64,000 nt of DNA from Oscillospiraceae bacterium. GTDB taxonomy: Bacteria > Bacillota > Clostridia > Oscillospirales > Oscillospiraceae. Position 1 is the first letter of the stretch. The number at the start of each line of letters is the position of its first letter. Below, one piece after another: positions 34,247 to 42,747 of this stretch. The stretch spans positions 23,650-87,649 of the forward strand of contig CADBCV010000014.1 of NCBI GenBank assembly GCA_902793285.1. The letters run 5' to 3'. The notes under the pieces were generated by a model, which was not told the DNA's origin, did no database searches, and saw nothing but the letters and a program-made list of their open reading frames with translations. The position numbers were made by a program, and so were the translations under genes.

Positions 34247-34273
34247 CAGTTCCCCTTTGTTTTCCCCTTTAGA
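34247..34273. repeat. Subterminal repeat, left copy
   Basis: CAGTTCCCCTTTGTTTTCCCCTTTAGA, given here in two parts (CAGTTCCCCTTTG, TTTTCCCCTTTAGA), is repeated in the same orientation at 46562-46587 with one extra C. It lies at the int stop codon. It may be an integrase arm site. Confidence 0.6.
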
Positions 34274-35492
34274 CGGTTTTCGGGGGAGCCGGAAGGACGG
34301 ATTGAATATACTTCTCCATGCGGGCGGCACTCTCCTTGGCCATGGCGGTCTTTACATGGCCGTACTGCTGAAGCGTAAAGGCAGCGGTATAGTGGCCGAG
34401 ATTCCCCTGAACGGTTTTGATGTCGTCGCCGGCTTGGATGGAAGAAGTCGCATAAGTATGTCGCAAATCATGGAAGCGTTGACTGTCACAGCCGATCTCT
34501 TTTACAAGGCGCTTAAAGTTGTTATAGACTGTGACCGGCGAAAGATGCTCCCCGATTTCATTGGTAAAAACAAGATTCCACTTATCGTCAAATCCGGCAC
34601 GGTTTCTGGCAAGCTTTCCCTGTATAACCTGTTGCTCACGGAGCAGAGCAAGTACGGTATCTGCCACATATAGGGTTCTCGGCTTTCCGTTCTTCGGCGA
34701 CCCGAGATAGAATTCCCGCGTTTCTCTGTTCTTTAGTAGCTGTTGTTTTACGGTGATGGTGTGCTGCTCCCAGTTGATACAATCCCAGGAGAGGCCGAGA
34801 ATCTCGCCCTCACGCAGTCCGGTGAACAAAGTAATCAAGTAAATGATTCGGTATTTATGGGAACCGATCTGCTCGACAAAACTCTTGATCTCCTCGTCCT
34901 CCATGGGCGTGATCTCCTTTTGCTGGACCTTGGGAAGATCAATGCCAATGGCGTCCGCTGGATTACTCGCAATGTACTTCAGGGCGACAGCTCTGGAAAG
35001 CGCGCGATGCAGTGTCCCGTGGATATTTTTAATTGTTTTGGGAGACAGCGGTTCCCCTGTAGCCGCATTACTGAGATTGTTATAGAATTGCTGAACCATC
35101 AGTGGCGTCAGCTTGGATAGCTTTACCTTTCCCAGCGCGGGAAGGATATGAACTCTGCAGGTTGTCTTATAGCTGCTGACGGTGTTTGGCTTAATGCTGT
35201 TCAGATATTCGTTCTGCCAGATTTCCAGCCATTGCGCAACCGTTAACTTGCATGGCTCCACATAGGTACCTTTATCGACCTCAGCCTGCAGAGCCTTGTA
35301 CTTCTGGATGACCTCTTTCTGCGTCTTCCCGGAGAGCGTGCGCTGCTTCTGCTTCCCCGTCAGGGGATCGTAGCCCGTTGTGCATTTGACCTCGTAATAA
35401 GTATATTCTCTTCCGTTTTTGATCTTTGTTTTGATATAAGGAACACACATCCCAGCGGGCGCGCGTTTCCTTGTCGTTTCTTTGCGCGGCAT
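34269..35492 (-). CDS. int: Tyrosine-type site-specific integrase
   Basis: A 407-residue phage/Tn916-type integrase that joins the element with the tRNA-Ser site. The N-terminal AP2-like DNA-binding part (GKQKQRTLSGKTQKEV) is followed by the SAM-like core-binding domain (about 80-165) and the catalytic domain. Active-site residues: Arg in TGLREGEILGL, His-x-x-Arg in HDLRHTYAT, His in GHYT and Tyr in LQQYGHV. It starts at 35492 after AAAGGAGG and reads toward the tRNA. Confidence 0.95.
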   Translation of the reverse strand: MPRKETTRKRAPAGMCVPYIKTKIKNGREYTYYEVKCTTGYDPLTGKQKQRTLSGKTQKEVIQKYKALQAEVDKGTYVEPCKLTVAQWLEIWQNEYLNSIKPNTVSSYKTTCRVHILPALGKVKLSKLTPLMVQQFYNNLSNAATGEPLSPKTIKNIHGTLHRALSRAVALKYIASNPADAIGIDLPKVQQKEITPMEDEEIKSFVEQIGSHKYRIIYLITLFTGLREGEILGLSWDCINWEQHTITVKQQLLKNRETREFYLGSPKNGKPRTLYVADTVLALLREQQVIQGKLARNRAGFDDKWNLVFTNEIGEHLSPVTVYNNFKRLVKEIGCDSQRFHDLRHTYATSSIQAGDDIKTVQGNLGHYTAAFTLQQYGHVKTAMAKESAARMEKYIQSVLPAPPKTV

Positions 35493-35572
35493 GTTTGCCT
35501 CCTTTCAAATCTGCCGCACAGGATGTAGCATAATCATTTTACACCCCGTGCAGCAGTAGCGTCAACGAAGAA

Positions 35573-35773
35573 TTACCCGGCATTGGAAGAGGGCAAGAGA
35601 TTCCGAAGACTCTCTTTGGGAATCCGATACTGTTTTCCAACCTTAACTGCTTCTATCTCACCGGATCGGACATAACCATAAGCAGTACTAAGCCCGACAT
35701 CCAGAACCTTAGCTAGTAATTCCACTGACAGGAACATCGGCAGTTCCTCATAATTACAATACAAATCGCTCAC
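35573..35773 (-). CDS. Excisionase-like helix-turn-helix protein
   Basis: A 66-residue protein with a MerR-like winged helix: LSVELLAKVLDVGLSTAYGYVRSG then KVGKQYRIPKESL. Such proteins behind an integrase act as excision factors or regulators. The GTG at 35773 keeps the YEELPMFLSVE lead usual in relatives; an ATG at 35737 with GAGGA is the alternative. The 140 bp upstream has no gene but holds a motif (AAAAGATTGCCCT...AAAATGTCCGCCCT) that recurs at 37872-37912. Confidence 0.8.
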   Translation of the reverse strand: MSDLYCNYEELPMFLSVELLAKVLDVGLSTAYGYVRSGEIEAVKVGKQYRIPKESLRNLLPSSNAG

Positions 35774-35915
35774 CTCACTTTCGTCTCTGATTCGTAGGGT
35801 GTCTCAGAAAAGATTGCCCTGTTTCAAGGCCATGACAAAAATGTCCGCCCTTCGCTTTTTGTAAAGTTGGAATGACTTGAAATCATCCGTACTGTCTGTA
35901 TTTCCGTACTGCTTA

Positions 35916-37211
35916 TTACGGTGGCAGATCGGAGTAGATTCCTACATAACCTCTAACATAGCGTCCATTGACTCGGATACGGTTGGTCTGCTCCAAGCGG
36001 TAATCGCTGGAGAGCGCTGCCATCTGGACGCAAAAGCTGTGTAGCGATAGAGCGTTGAGCGCATTATCCTGACACCAGAGCTTGTACAGCTCATAGAGCC
36101 GCTGGGAGCTAATCTCATAGTCCGCTTTGAACTCGATGTATCCCTCAGATTTGAGGAAGGCCGTCACATTGTTGCCCTCGGAGATGTTCTCCTCCAGGTT
36201 CTGCCTGGCCTGCTCGCTGATGGTGAATTGGTAATTATTGGCGATCAGACGTTTCAGGCCCTCCAGCGCCCAGAGGAATATCGCCTCGGCCTCCGCAATC
36301 AGCTTTTCGGAAAGGAAGGGATCATCGACCCGATCCCGCGGGCGGTTCTTAGTCGTCAGAATGATTTGTCGTCGGAAGAAACCGTAACTTCGGTCATACA
36401 GAGATTTCATCGTGCCATTTCCGAAACCGATCAGCCGTGCGTACATGGTTCCCTGGAAGCTCTGCTTACCCTTCTTCTCCAGATCCATCGGCAGCTCCGA
36501 TGTGACAATGGTCTTGATGATATTCGTCTGGGGCAGTGCCTCCATCTTCATGTCGTCGTCCAACATCAGAAGCTGAAACTCCAGATCGGCGCGGGCGAAG
36601 GGGCTCGTCTCCACCTTGGCGATGCTGCCCGTTTTCATGCTTGTCCCGAACAGGGCGGAGAGAACGGTTCCGATCCGGGATTTGCCCTCGCCGCCTTTGC
36701 CAATCACCATCAGCATCTTCTGAGCCTTGGTGCAGGGGATCAGGCAGTAGCCTATGTATTCCTGCAGAGTCAGGATATCCTCCGGGGCCAGCAGCTCATT
36801 CAGGAACTGCAGCCATCGTCGCGGTGTCTCCGCCTGCGGGTTATACGCGACGGCAAGCCGGTTCATACAGAAGTCCTTGGCAGCTTCAAAGCGTCCGTCC
36901 AGAAATAGTGTTCCGTTGGCCATGTGGATGCGATCCTGGCAGATGGGAAGAGGATCGGAATAGCATTCTGTCCGCAAGGCGTCCAGCAAGGCCGACACTT
37001 TTTTGTATATGCTCGTTCTCCAGTAGGGCTTGATCTGGTTGTAGATCTCGTTTCTGACCTTATCCAAATCCGGGACTTTGCCGTCAACGGTGAAAAGACT
37101 CTCGTGAATACAGATCATCGGGTGCTCTACCAGAAACGCCTCGCAGAACCGCACCTCATCGATCTTCCCCTTTACCAGCCAGATCGGCTTTTCCCACGAA
37201 GATGTCACCAT
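35916..37211 (-). CDS. D5-type phage/plasmid primase-helicase
   Basis: A 431-residue protein with a D5_N-like N-terminal domain and a superfamily 3 helicase domain: Walker A IGKGGEGKSRIG near residue 165, Walker B LLMLDDDMKM near 212 and sensor motif ARLIGFGNGTMKSLYDRSYGFFRR (split around 255-278). A winged helix tail follows. It would unwind the element for autonomous or transfer-linked replication. The ATG at 37211 overlaps the CHC2 gene by 56 bp. Confidence 0.87.
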   Translation of the reverse strand: MVTSSWEKPIWLVKGKIDEVRFCEAFLVEHPMICIHESLFTVDGKVPDLDKVRNEIYNQIKPYWRTSIYKKVSALLDALRTECYSDPLPICQDRIHMANGTLFLDGRFEAAKDFCMNRLAVAYNPQAETPRRWLQFLNELLAPEDILTLQEYIGYCLIPCTKAQKMLMVIGKGGEGKSRIGTVLSALFGTSMKTGSIAKVETSPFARADLEFQLLMLDDDMKMEALPQTNIIKTIVTSELPMDLEKKGKQSFQGTMYARLIGFGNGTMKSLYDRSYGFFRRQIILTTKNRPRDRVDDPFLSEKLIAEAEAIFLWALEGLKRLIANNYQFTISEQARQNLEENISEGNNVTAFLKSEGYIEFKADYEISSQRLYELYKLWCQDNALNALSLHSFCVQMAALSSDYRLEQTNRIRVNGRYVRGYVGIYSDLPP

Positions 37212-37767
37212 ATTCAATCACCCCTTTCCTCAGTGCTGTCTCATAGCGTTCTAGGACGCCATCAGTCAGATAGGCGATCACATCCCGTTTCTCTTTTTCT
37301 GTGCCGCCCTCCAGAAAGTCCGACAAGCAGCAGATGAAGTCGTACATCTGGCAAACCTCGGCGTACTGCACGGGAATGGGTTTTGCTCTATCCGTTGGAA
37401 TAACCGCTTGTTTCTGCCTGCGGAGTTGAAGCTCCATAGCCAGCAGAACTTCCCGGCAATGTCGTAACGGTTCTCGCGGACGAGGAGGCGGATGCGCGGG
37501 CTCAGGTAAGCATCCGGCTCCAAAGTCCTGATTCAGCTTGTCTGCCGCCTCATAGGGCGACAGGTGGAACAGCTTGGCCGTGAAGTCGATTACGTCGCCA
37601 TCTGCGCCGCAGCCGAAGCAGTGATACCGTTCGTCCAGTTTCATGCTGGGGTGCCGGTCCTCATGGAAAGGACAGCAGGCCATGCTGTGCCGGTTGATGT
37701 TCAGTCCATAGCGTTCCGCCGCCTCGCGGACTGTGACGAGGCTCTTTACCGTTTCGTAGATATTCAT
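37156..37767 (-). CDS. CHC2 zinc-finger DNA primase-like protein
   Basis: A 203-residue protein whose N-terminal 75 residues are a CHC2 finger: CCPFHEDRHPSMKLDE then YHCFGCGADGDVIDF. The later catalytic TOPRIM domain of DnaG is absent, so it must work with the D5-type protein, whose gene overlaps its end. Together they form a split primase-helicase. Translation starts at 37767 with AAAGGA. Confidence 0.88.
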   Translation of the reverse strand: MNIYETVKSLVTVREAAERYGLNINRHSMACCPFHEDRHPSMKLDERYHCFGCGADGDVIDFTAKLFHLSPYEAADKLNQDFGAGCLPEPAHPPPRPREPLRHCREVLLAMELQLRRQKQAVIPTDRAKPIPVQYAEVCQMYDFICCLSDFLEGGTEKEKRDVIAYLTDGVLERYETALRKGVIEYGDIFVGKADLAGKGEDR

Positions 37768-37798
37768 ACTTTTCCTTTCTGTCAGAGATGTCGATCTC

Positions 37799-37858
37799 CT
37801 TCACTCATCACAAAGGGCAAGCCTCAATAGCAAGTACTCATCCAAATATTTTTTCCGT
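37799..37858. repeat. Isolated degenerate copy of the 108-bp repeat
   Basis: TCACTCATCACAAAGGGCAAGCCTC and ATAGCAAGTACTC resemble the third unit of the array at 40047-40340. It lies between the relaxase and CHC2 genes, ahead of the replication genes. It could be an origin-type iteron. Confidence 0.4.
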
Positions 37859-37917
37859 GGCAGAAGGCTGGTACAAAAAAGATTGCCCTTTGAGGGAGGT
37901 CGAAAATGCCCGCCCTG

Positions 37918-39525
37918 TCAATGCTCTATGGAATAGCTTTTCTTTCGATCCGCTTGCTTGCGCCGATCATTTTCGTCAACGATCTGCTGCGCTTTATGCA
38001 AGCGTCCTATGGCAGACGCTTTCTCCTGCTGCGGTGTGATGGCTTTTCTCGGTTCGGGCGCAGGATGTGTTTCCACCTCTTGCGTAGGAGCTGCTTTCTC
38101 CTTCGGTGGCGCTAAGCAGATACGGACAACACTCAGGTTCTCCAGCTCTTCAGATAACTCGTTTACTTTCGGCTGAAGCCATTCCAACTCTTCTTTTAAT
38201 TTGTTTCGCTCTTTTAAAAGTGTCGGTGTGGGAACTTTTCCGTCCGGGTAATATTTGCGGATCAGCCTCTGCGCCCGGTAGTACGCATCCAGCGCGTCCT
38301 TGTGCTGGCGATAGTAATCCTCACGCCACTTCTTAAGGATGATGCCGGTTTTCTCCTTCTGGAGCGGTTCATACTGTTTAATCGTTTTCGGCGCTTTCAG
38401 CAGCGCGTCGATATCCCGGATGCGCTTTTCCTTGCCGCGCACGGTATTGCGGATTTTCGATAAAGCAGCTTCTTTCTCCGCAACGTGCTGCTCCAATTCC
38501 GACAGCGTGTTGATCTCATGGGTTTGCAGATAGACGACCGCTTCGGAGACACGCTTCAAATCCTTTGCGCTTCCCTTGGTTTGGGCATACGAAGACCAGT
38601 CGCTGCGCTCCGCTTTTCGCTCATCCAGGTATTCCGTCAAAAGCTCCGGCAAGGTGAGTTCCCGGCTTTCCTCACGATAGCGTTCTTCAACCAGGCGGTC
38701 CATCCGGCTTTTCTGCGCGGTGATCGTTTTGCGAACACTCAGCAGGATCTGGTTCATACGCCGGATCTCCCGGTTGTAATTTCCCAGCTCTGTCTGAACG
38801 CCTCGCTTTTCCATCTGCGTCACAGCGGGGCCGAGATGAATCGTGGGGGCGAGGTCAAGGCCTTGCCGTTCAAAGGAGCGGAGATCGACGCGCTCACTTC
38901 TTCCGTTTCTCTCTAAAAAGCGGTTTGTGGTCACTTCCCAGCCATGCCGCCAGACCTCGGCCTTGCTCTGCTCGTTCCAGTCCACAGTGCTTTCCTTGTG
39001 GCTTTTCCAATTCCCGGAGGGGAGCCGTATTCGCTCTCCCTTCTTATCCAGGTCATATACCTTGCGACTCTTGGGGAGCCATCGTCCATGCTCGTCCATC
39101 GCCCGCAGGGTCAGCAGGATATGCGCATGAGGATTACCCTCGCCTTTGTCGTGGATGGCATAGTCCACGCACATACCCTGCGACACGAAATTCTCCTGAC
39201 AGAACTCACGCAGCATATTCGGATATTGCTCGGACGGCACTTCGCGCGGGAGAGCCAGAACGATGCGTCGGGCCAATTGGGCATTCCACTGTATTTCGAT
39301 TTTCTCGGCGGAGTTCCAAAGCGTTGCCCGATCTTTATACTCTGGCGGCGCGTTGGGCGGGAGCAGGATTTCGGCAAAAACGATCCCGCGCTTCTCGGAG
39401 TAGGATTTCCATTTTTGGTCATATTCCGAGAAGAGTCTTTCGCCGCTTTGATAGGCCGCGCCCGCTACGGCGGACTGTGCCCGGCTGCGCTGGGTGATGG
39501 TGATACTGAAGTGGGGACATGGGAT
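37918..39525 (-). CDS. MobA/MobL-type relaxase (no canonical start codon)
   Basis: The relaxase nicks the element's transfer origin. The N-terminal part reads PCPHFSITITQRSRAQSAVA, AYQSGERLFSEYDQKW, then HDKGEGNPHAHILLTLR with the HxH metal motif near residue 130. A long coiled-coil C-terminal half follows (535 residues in all). The homologous frame begins upstream of the first NTG codon, a TTG at 39276 that would remove 83 conserved residues. The only plausible start is ATC at 39525, ten bases after AAGGAG and at the place where relatives have ATG. Either ATC is used or the start is mutated. Confidence 0.8.
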   Translation of the reverse strand: MPCPHFSITITQRSRAQSAVAGAAYQSGERLFSEYDQKWKSYSEKRGIVFAEILLPPNAPPEYKDRATLWNSAEKIEIQWNAQLARRIVLALPREVPSEQYPNMLREFCQENFVSQGMCVDYAIHDKGEGNPHAHILLTLRAMDEHGRWLPKSRKVYDLDKKGERIRLPSGNWKSHKESTVDWNEQSKAEVWRHGWEVTTNRFLERNGRSERVDLRSFERQGLDLAPTIHLGPAVTQMEKRGVQTELGNYNREIRRMNQILLSVRKTITAQKSRMDRLVEERYREESRELTLPELLTEYLDERKAERSDWSSYAQTKGSAKDLKRVSEAVVYLQTHEINTLSELEQHVAEKEAALSKIRNTVRGKEKRIRDIDALLKAPKTIKQYEPLQKEKTGIILKKWREDYYRQHKDALDAYYRAQRLIRKYYPDGKVPTPTLLKERNKLKEELEWLQPKVNELSEELENLSVVRICLAPPKEKAAPTQEVETHPAPEPRKAITPQQEKASAIGRLHKAQQIVDENDRRKQADRKKSYSIEH

Positions 39526-39680
39526 AGAGCATCTCTCCTTTCCGTTCTATTGGGGTAGCCGTGCAAAACGGCGCAGGGCGTCAGCCCCTTGGGGAGAAGA
39601 ACATCCGTTCTGCTCCGAGCCGTCTGCAAGACATACACATATTTCACGCAATTCACCGGGAGCGGTGTATAATTGCGCCC

Positions 39681-39995
39681 TTACCCTTCGGGAATGGTTC
39701 TTCTGTCCCGTTCCTTAACCACAGCTAGCATCCGGCTGAGTTTCAGTACAACTGCTTCCTGGCGAAAAGCTAACGTCAACAGTTCCTGCACTTGGTCATC
39801 GGACAAGAGTTCCGGTTCTCGCAGAAAGTGCTCCAGCATCCCACCGCGGACACAGAGCCGATGGGTTCGCTCCTTTCGCATGAGGCGCTTGATTTCGCTT
39901 TGGACGATTTTTTCCTTCTGCTCGTAAAACCGCAGTGCCTGTTTCGTCGATAGGATCTCCCGGTCAAATTTCTGTAGTTGCTGCTCCAGTGTCAT
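39681..39995 (-). CDS. DUF3847 family mobilization accessory protein
   Basis: A 104-residue, mostly helical protein (MTLEQQLQKFDREILSTKQ...) with a basic helix KRLMRKERTHRLCVRGGML. It fits DUF3847, a small family found just upstream of relaxase genes in Tn1549-like and related elements. A role in forming the relaxosome is likely from position only. The start at 39995 has a moderate ribosome site (GAACGAAA region). Confidence 0.8.
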   Translation of the reverse strand: MTLEQQLQKFDREILSTKQALRFYEQKEKIVQSEIKRLMRKERTHRLCVRGGMLEHFLREPELLSDDQVQELLTLAFRQEAVVLKLSRMLAVVKERDRRTIPEG

Positions 39996-40041
39996 TTTCG
40001 TTCAGCTCCTATTTTGAAAAACTTGAAAGGAATTGCCTTCT

Positions 40042-40340
40042 CCTTTCACTTACCCCAAAGAAAAAGGGCCGAATTGCAATCACTCTCCGAAAAATTTTTG
40101 AGATTTTTACATCTGCCCGTTTTGATGGCTTTGAGGTCTCTGCGTTTTTTCCTCTCACTTAACCCAAACTCAGAGGCCGGTTTTGCAAGTAGCTCGAAAA
40201 AATCTTTTGAGAAAAATTGCATCTGGCTTTTTGCGATTTTGAAGTATTCGCGTTTTTCCTCCTCACTTCCCCCAATCTCAGGCCAGCCCATAGCAAGTAC
40301 CCCGACAAAAATTGTTTTTGAAAAAAAAAGAAAAAGCCGG
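40042..40340. repeat. Three degenerate tandem repeats of about 108 bp
   Basis: Units begin at CACTT in 40047, 40156 and 40264, so periods are 109 and 108 bp. Shared features: CACTTANCCCAA, GCCGnnTTGCAAGTA, an A/T-rich AAAAATnTTTTGAG, GCATCTG and GCGTTTTTCC. They lie upstream of the mobilization genes, where oriT or iterons are expected. On the minus strand the array is also open as 36-residue peptide repeats. The 541-bp gap holds no other convincing gene. Confidence 0.65.
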
Positions 40341-40506
40341 GGAAGACCAAAACGATCTTTCCCAGCTGGGAGTACATATTCTGTTTTTATGAAACGGCCT
40401 CGAAACACATACGGACATACAGACAGTACGGATAATTTCGGGTCATTTCTACTTTTTTAAATTTACAGATCAGGCTCTGCTTTCAAATTGAGCGATAAAA
40501 ATTCGC

Positions 40507-40537
40507 AAAGCCGATGAGTGTGTCGCTCACCGGCTTT
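40507..40537 (-). terminator. Terminator of the two-component genes
   Basis: AAAGCCGGTGAG/CTCATCGGCTTT on the minus strand, followed by GCGAATTTTTATCG. Confidence 0.8.
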
Positions 40538-40540
40538 GTG

Positions 40541-41899
40541 TTACATAGGCAATTTAAGCTTTACAGCAAATCCACCGAATGTGCTGTGTTCAATGTATGT
40601 CGTACCATTATGCGAATCTACTATTTGCTTTACAATGAGAAGTCCTAAACCATGACGCTGCTCCGTCGTGTTTGTATCACAGACCATATAATGAGGGGCG
40701 GTATTGAGTTTCTCAATCTGTTCGTCAGATGCTCCGATACCATTATCCTCAACACGAATAACACAGTTGTTTTGCTCTATACTTACAGACACATAGATAG
40801 TACAACCATTCTCATTATGATTGATGCAGTTTTGTATAAGGTTTGAAATTGCGCGTTTCAATAAATCTCGATCCGCATGGATAAGACAGGCGGACAATTC
40901 TTCATCGGTTAGCCATTCAATCGGATATTTGTCGTAAATGTCGGTGTTGATAAAATCTACGGCTGCCTGTCTCACAATGGCTACTGCGTTTTCCTGCTTA
41001 ACGCTGATCGGTTGCATGTTGTATTCGAGCTTGGACGCAAGGTTAAGATCACTCACTAAGTTCCTTATACGCTCACTGTGTTTTATAATAATTGCTGTCA
41101 TCTTACGCTCAGTATCTGTAAGATGTGTATCGCTTTGAAGCTGTTCGGCATATCCCATAATCATAGAAAGCGGAGTTCGTATGTCGTGGGAAACACCGCT
41201 GATCCAGTTTGCACGGGCATCGTTTTGCCTGCTTAGTATCTCGGATGTTTTATTAATGCTCTCTGCTATTGCAGATAATTCGCCGTTTACGGATAAATGG
41301 GCCGGCGTCCCATCGGAAAGCGTTTCAACTGCCGCGACAATCGGCCCCGTATTTTTCAGTATTTTTTGTTTAGAGAAATAATAGGCAAGAAAAAGCAGTA
41401 GGAGGTCAAGCAGCAGCGTACCAAAGAAATAGGCAGGCATTCGCTGAACAGAACGTACCGAATAATAATTGTCAGTAATTTTCGCATAGCTGTCTTTAGG
41501 ATAGCCTAATACCAACAGGCCATTTTCTGTATTCCATGTAAATACAGGATAATCTTGCAGATACCCCTTTGAAAAAAGGGCGACATCTTGGAGCGAATAG
41601 GCCGCAGGGATTTCCTTTGGTGTAAATGCGGCCCAAATACTGTTTCCGTTATCGTCTAATAGCATCGCCCAGATATGATTGTTTTCCAGCTTTTCAAACA
41701 CGTTATCCGGGAGGCCGTCTTGCGTCAACGCTTCGGAGACTTCCTCTAACATCCTCTTTGGCGAGTTTTCTCCGTAATCCTCGGACATCGAATCTTGAAA
41801 TACCAATCCGAAAGCCAAAAGGTTTATTAGAAGTAGAAAAATCACGAAAGCAGCAAAGAAAAGCAGCCTTTTTGAAATATACTTTGCAAACGATTTCAC
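40541..41899 (-). CDS. Sensor histidine kinase (antimicrobial peptide type)
   Basis: A 452-residue kinase with two membrane segments (residues 11-33 and about 160-178) enclosing an extracellular domain of some 125 residues. A HAMP-like linker is followed by the HisKA box SHDIRTPLSMIMGYAEQL near 235 and the ATP site with N in LIQNCINHNENG, then VEDNGIGA and GLGLLIVKQI. The GTG start at 41899 follows GAGGAAG. It partners with the regulator just upstream and presumably senses a peptide antibiotic that the adjacent ABC exporter handles. Confidence 0.92.
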   Translation of the reverse strand: MKSFAKYISKRLLFFAAFVIFLLLINLLAFGLVFQDSMSEDYGENSPKRMLEEVSEALTQDGLPDNVFEKLENNHIWAMLLDDNGNSIWAAFTPKEIPAAYSLQDVALFSKGYLQDYPVFTWNTENGLLVLGYPKDSYAKITDNYYSVRSVQRMPAYFFGTLLLDLLLLFLAYYFSKQKILKNTGPIVAAVETLSDGTPAHLSVNGELSAIAESINKTSEILSRQNDARANWISGVSHDIRTPLSMIMGYAEQLQSDTHLTDTERKMTAIIIKHSERIRNLVSDLNLASKLEYNMQPISVKQENAVAIVRQAAVDFINTDIYDKYPIEWLTDEELSACLIHADRDLLKRAISNLIQNCINHNENGCTIYVSVSIEQNNCVIRVEDNGIGASDEQIEKLNTAPHYMVCDTNTTEQRHGLGLLIVKQIVDSHNGTTYIEHSTFGGFAVKLKLPM

Positions 41900-41903
41900 G
41901 GTT

Positions 41904-42602
41904 TCACTTCCTCGTGTTCAGCTTGTAGCCCAGTCCCTTGATCGTGATTAGCGAAACTGGCTTTGAGGGATTTGTTTCGATTTTTTCTCTGACACGCCGA
42001 ACATGGGCGTTTAGACTATTCTCATACCCGAAAGGATTATCCCCCCACAATGCTTCGCAAAGAGCGTCCACGGTAACAATCCGGCCCTCGTTCCGGGCCA
42101 GTGTTTCTAACAAAGTATGTTCTTTTGCGGTCAAAGGGATAACCTCTCCTGCTTTATTTACCTCTGCCCGGCTGAAATCAACGGTGCAGCCCTCTAACTG
42201 GATCATTGGCGAGTCCTCCTTGTAGCACCGACGGAGAACGGCATGAACGCGCAGCAGAAACTCCAACGGTAAAAACGGCTTTACAATGTAATCATCTGCG
42301 CCCAGCCCCAATCCGGCCAGTTTGTCCTCAGCTTCGTCCTTTGCGGTTAGAAAAATGACGGGGACATTCGTAAATTCCCGTATTTCTCGCATAACAGAAA
42401 AACCGTCACCATCCGGCAGCATTACATCCAGCACCACCAGATCGGGACTTCCATTTTTTGCGGTAGATATAGCATCCGCTGCGGTAGATGCAGTTACAAT
42501 ATTTTCAAAACCATCATTATATAAGATTGAAGCTATCATTTTAAGCAGCTCCGGCTCGTCATCGACAAGCAGGAGCTTTTTGTTATGCAAATAGGAGCCC
42601 AT
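41904..42602 (-). CDS. OmpR-family response regulator
   Basis: A 232-residue regulator: receiver domain with phospho-acceptor Asp in LVVLDVMLPDGDG (near 55) and Lys in FLTAKDEAE; winged-helix DNA-binding domain from about 130 (NSLNAHVRRVREKIETNP). Its start overlaps no other gene; the kinase follows 4 bp after its stop. It likely activates the divergent ABC operon through the 11-bp repeats at 42664-42685. Confidence 0.94.
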   Translation of the reverse strand: MGSYLHNKKLLLVDDEPELLKMIASILYNDGFENIVTASTAADAISTAKNGSPDLVVLDVMLPDGDGFSVMREIREFTNVPVIFLTAKDEAEDKLAGLGLGADDYIVKPFLPLEFLLRVHAVLRRCYKEDSPMIQLEGCTVDFSRAEVNKAGEVIPLTAKEHTLLETLARNEGRIVTVDALCEALWGDNPFGYENSLNAHVRRVREKIETNPSKPVSLITIKGLGYKLNTRK

Positions 42603-42624
42603 TTAGCTCACTTCCTTTGAGGTC

Positions 42625-42652
42625 ATTATACCATAGCAGTTCAATTATGGAA
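42625..42652 (-). promoter_or_regulatory. Promoter of the two-component genes
   Basis: Minus strand TTCCAT (42647-42652), 16 bp, TATAAT (42625-42630) with a TGG just ahead. Weak -35 but full -10 consensus. Confidence 0.55.
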
Positions 42653-42663
42653 TTGCCGTCGTG

Positions 42664-42722
42664 AAAAAGTAAGGAAAAAGTAAGGAACAGAGAATGTTAA
42701 TGTCAGCTTGACACTCTATGAT
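42664..42722 (+). promoter_or_regulatory. Direct-repeat operator and promoter of the ABC exporter genes
   Basis: AAAAAGTAAGG occurs twice in tandem (42664-42674, 42675-42685), an 11-bp period, one helical turn, as in OmpR-type operators. TATGAT at 42717-42722 is the likely -10; the -35 region is poor, which suits activation from the repeats just upstream. Confidence 0.6.
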
Positions 42723-42747
42723 TACAGCATCGGAAGGAGTTGACCTC

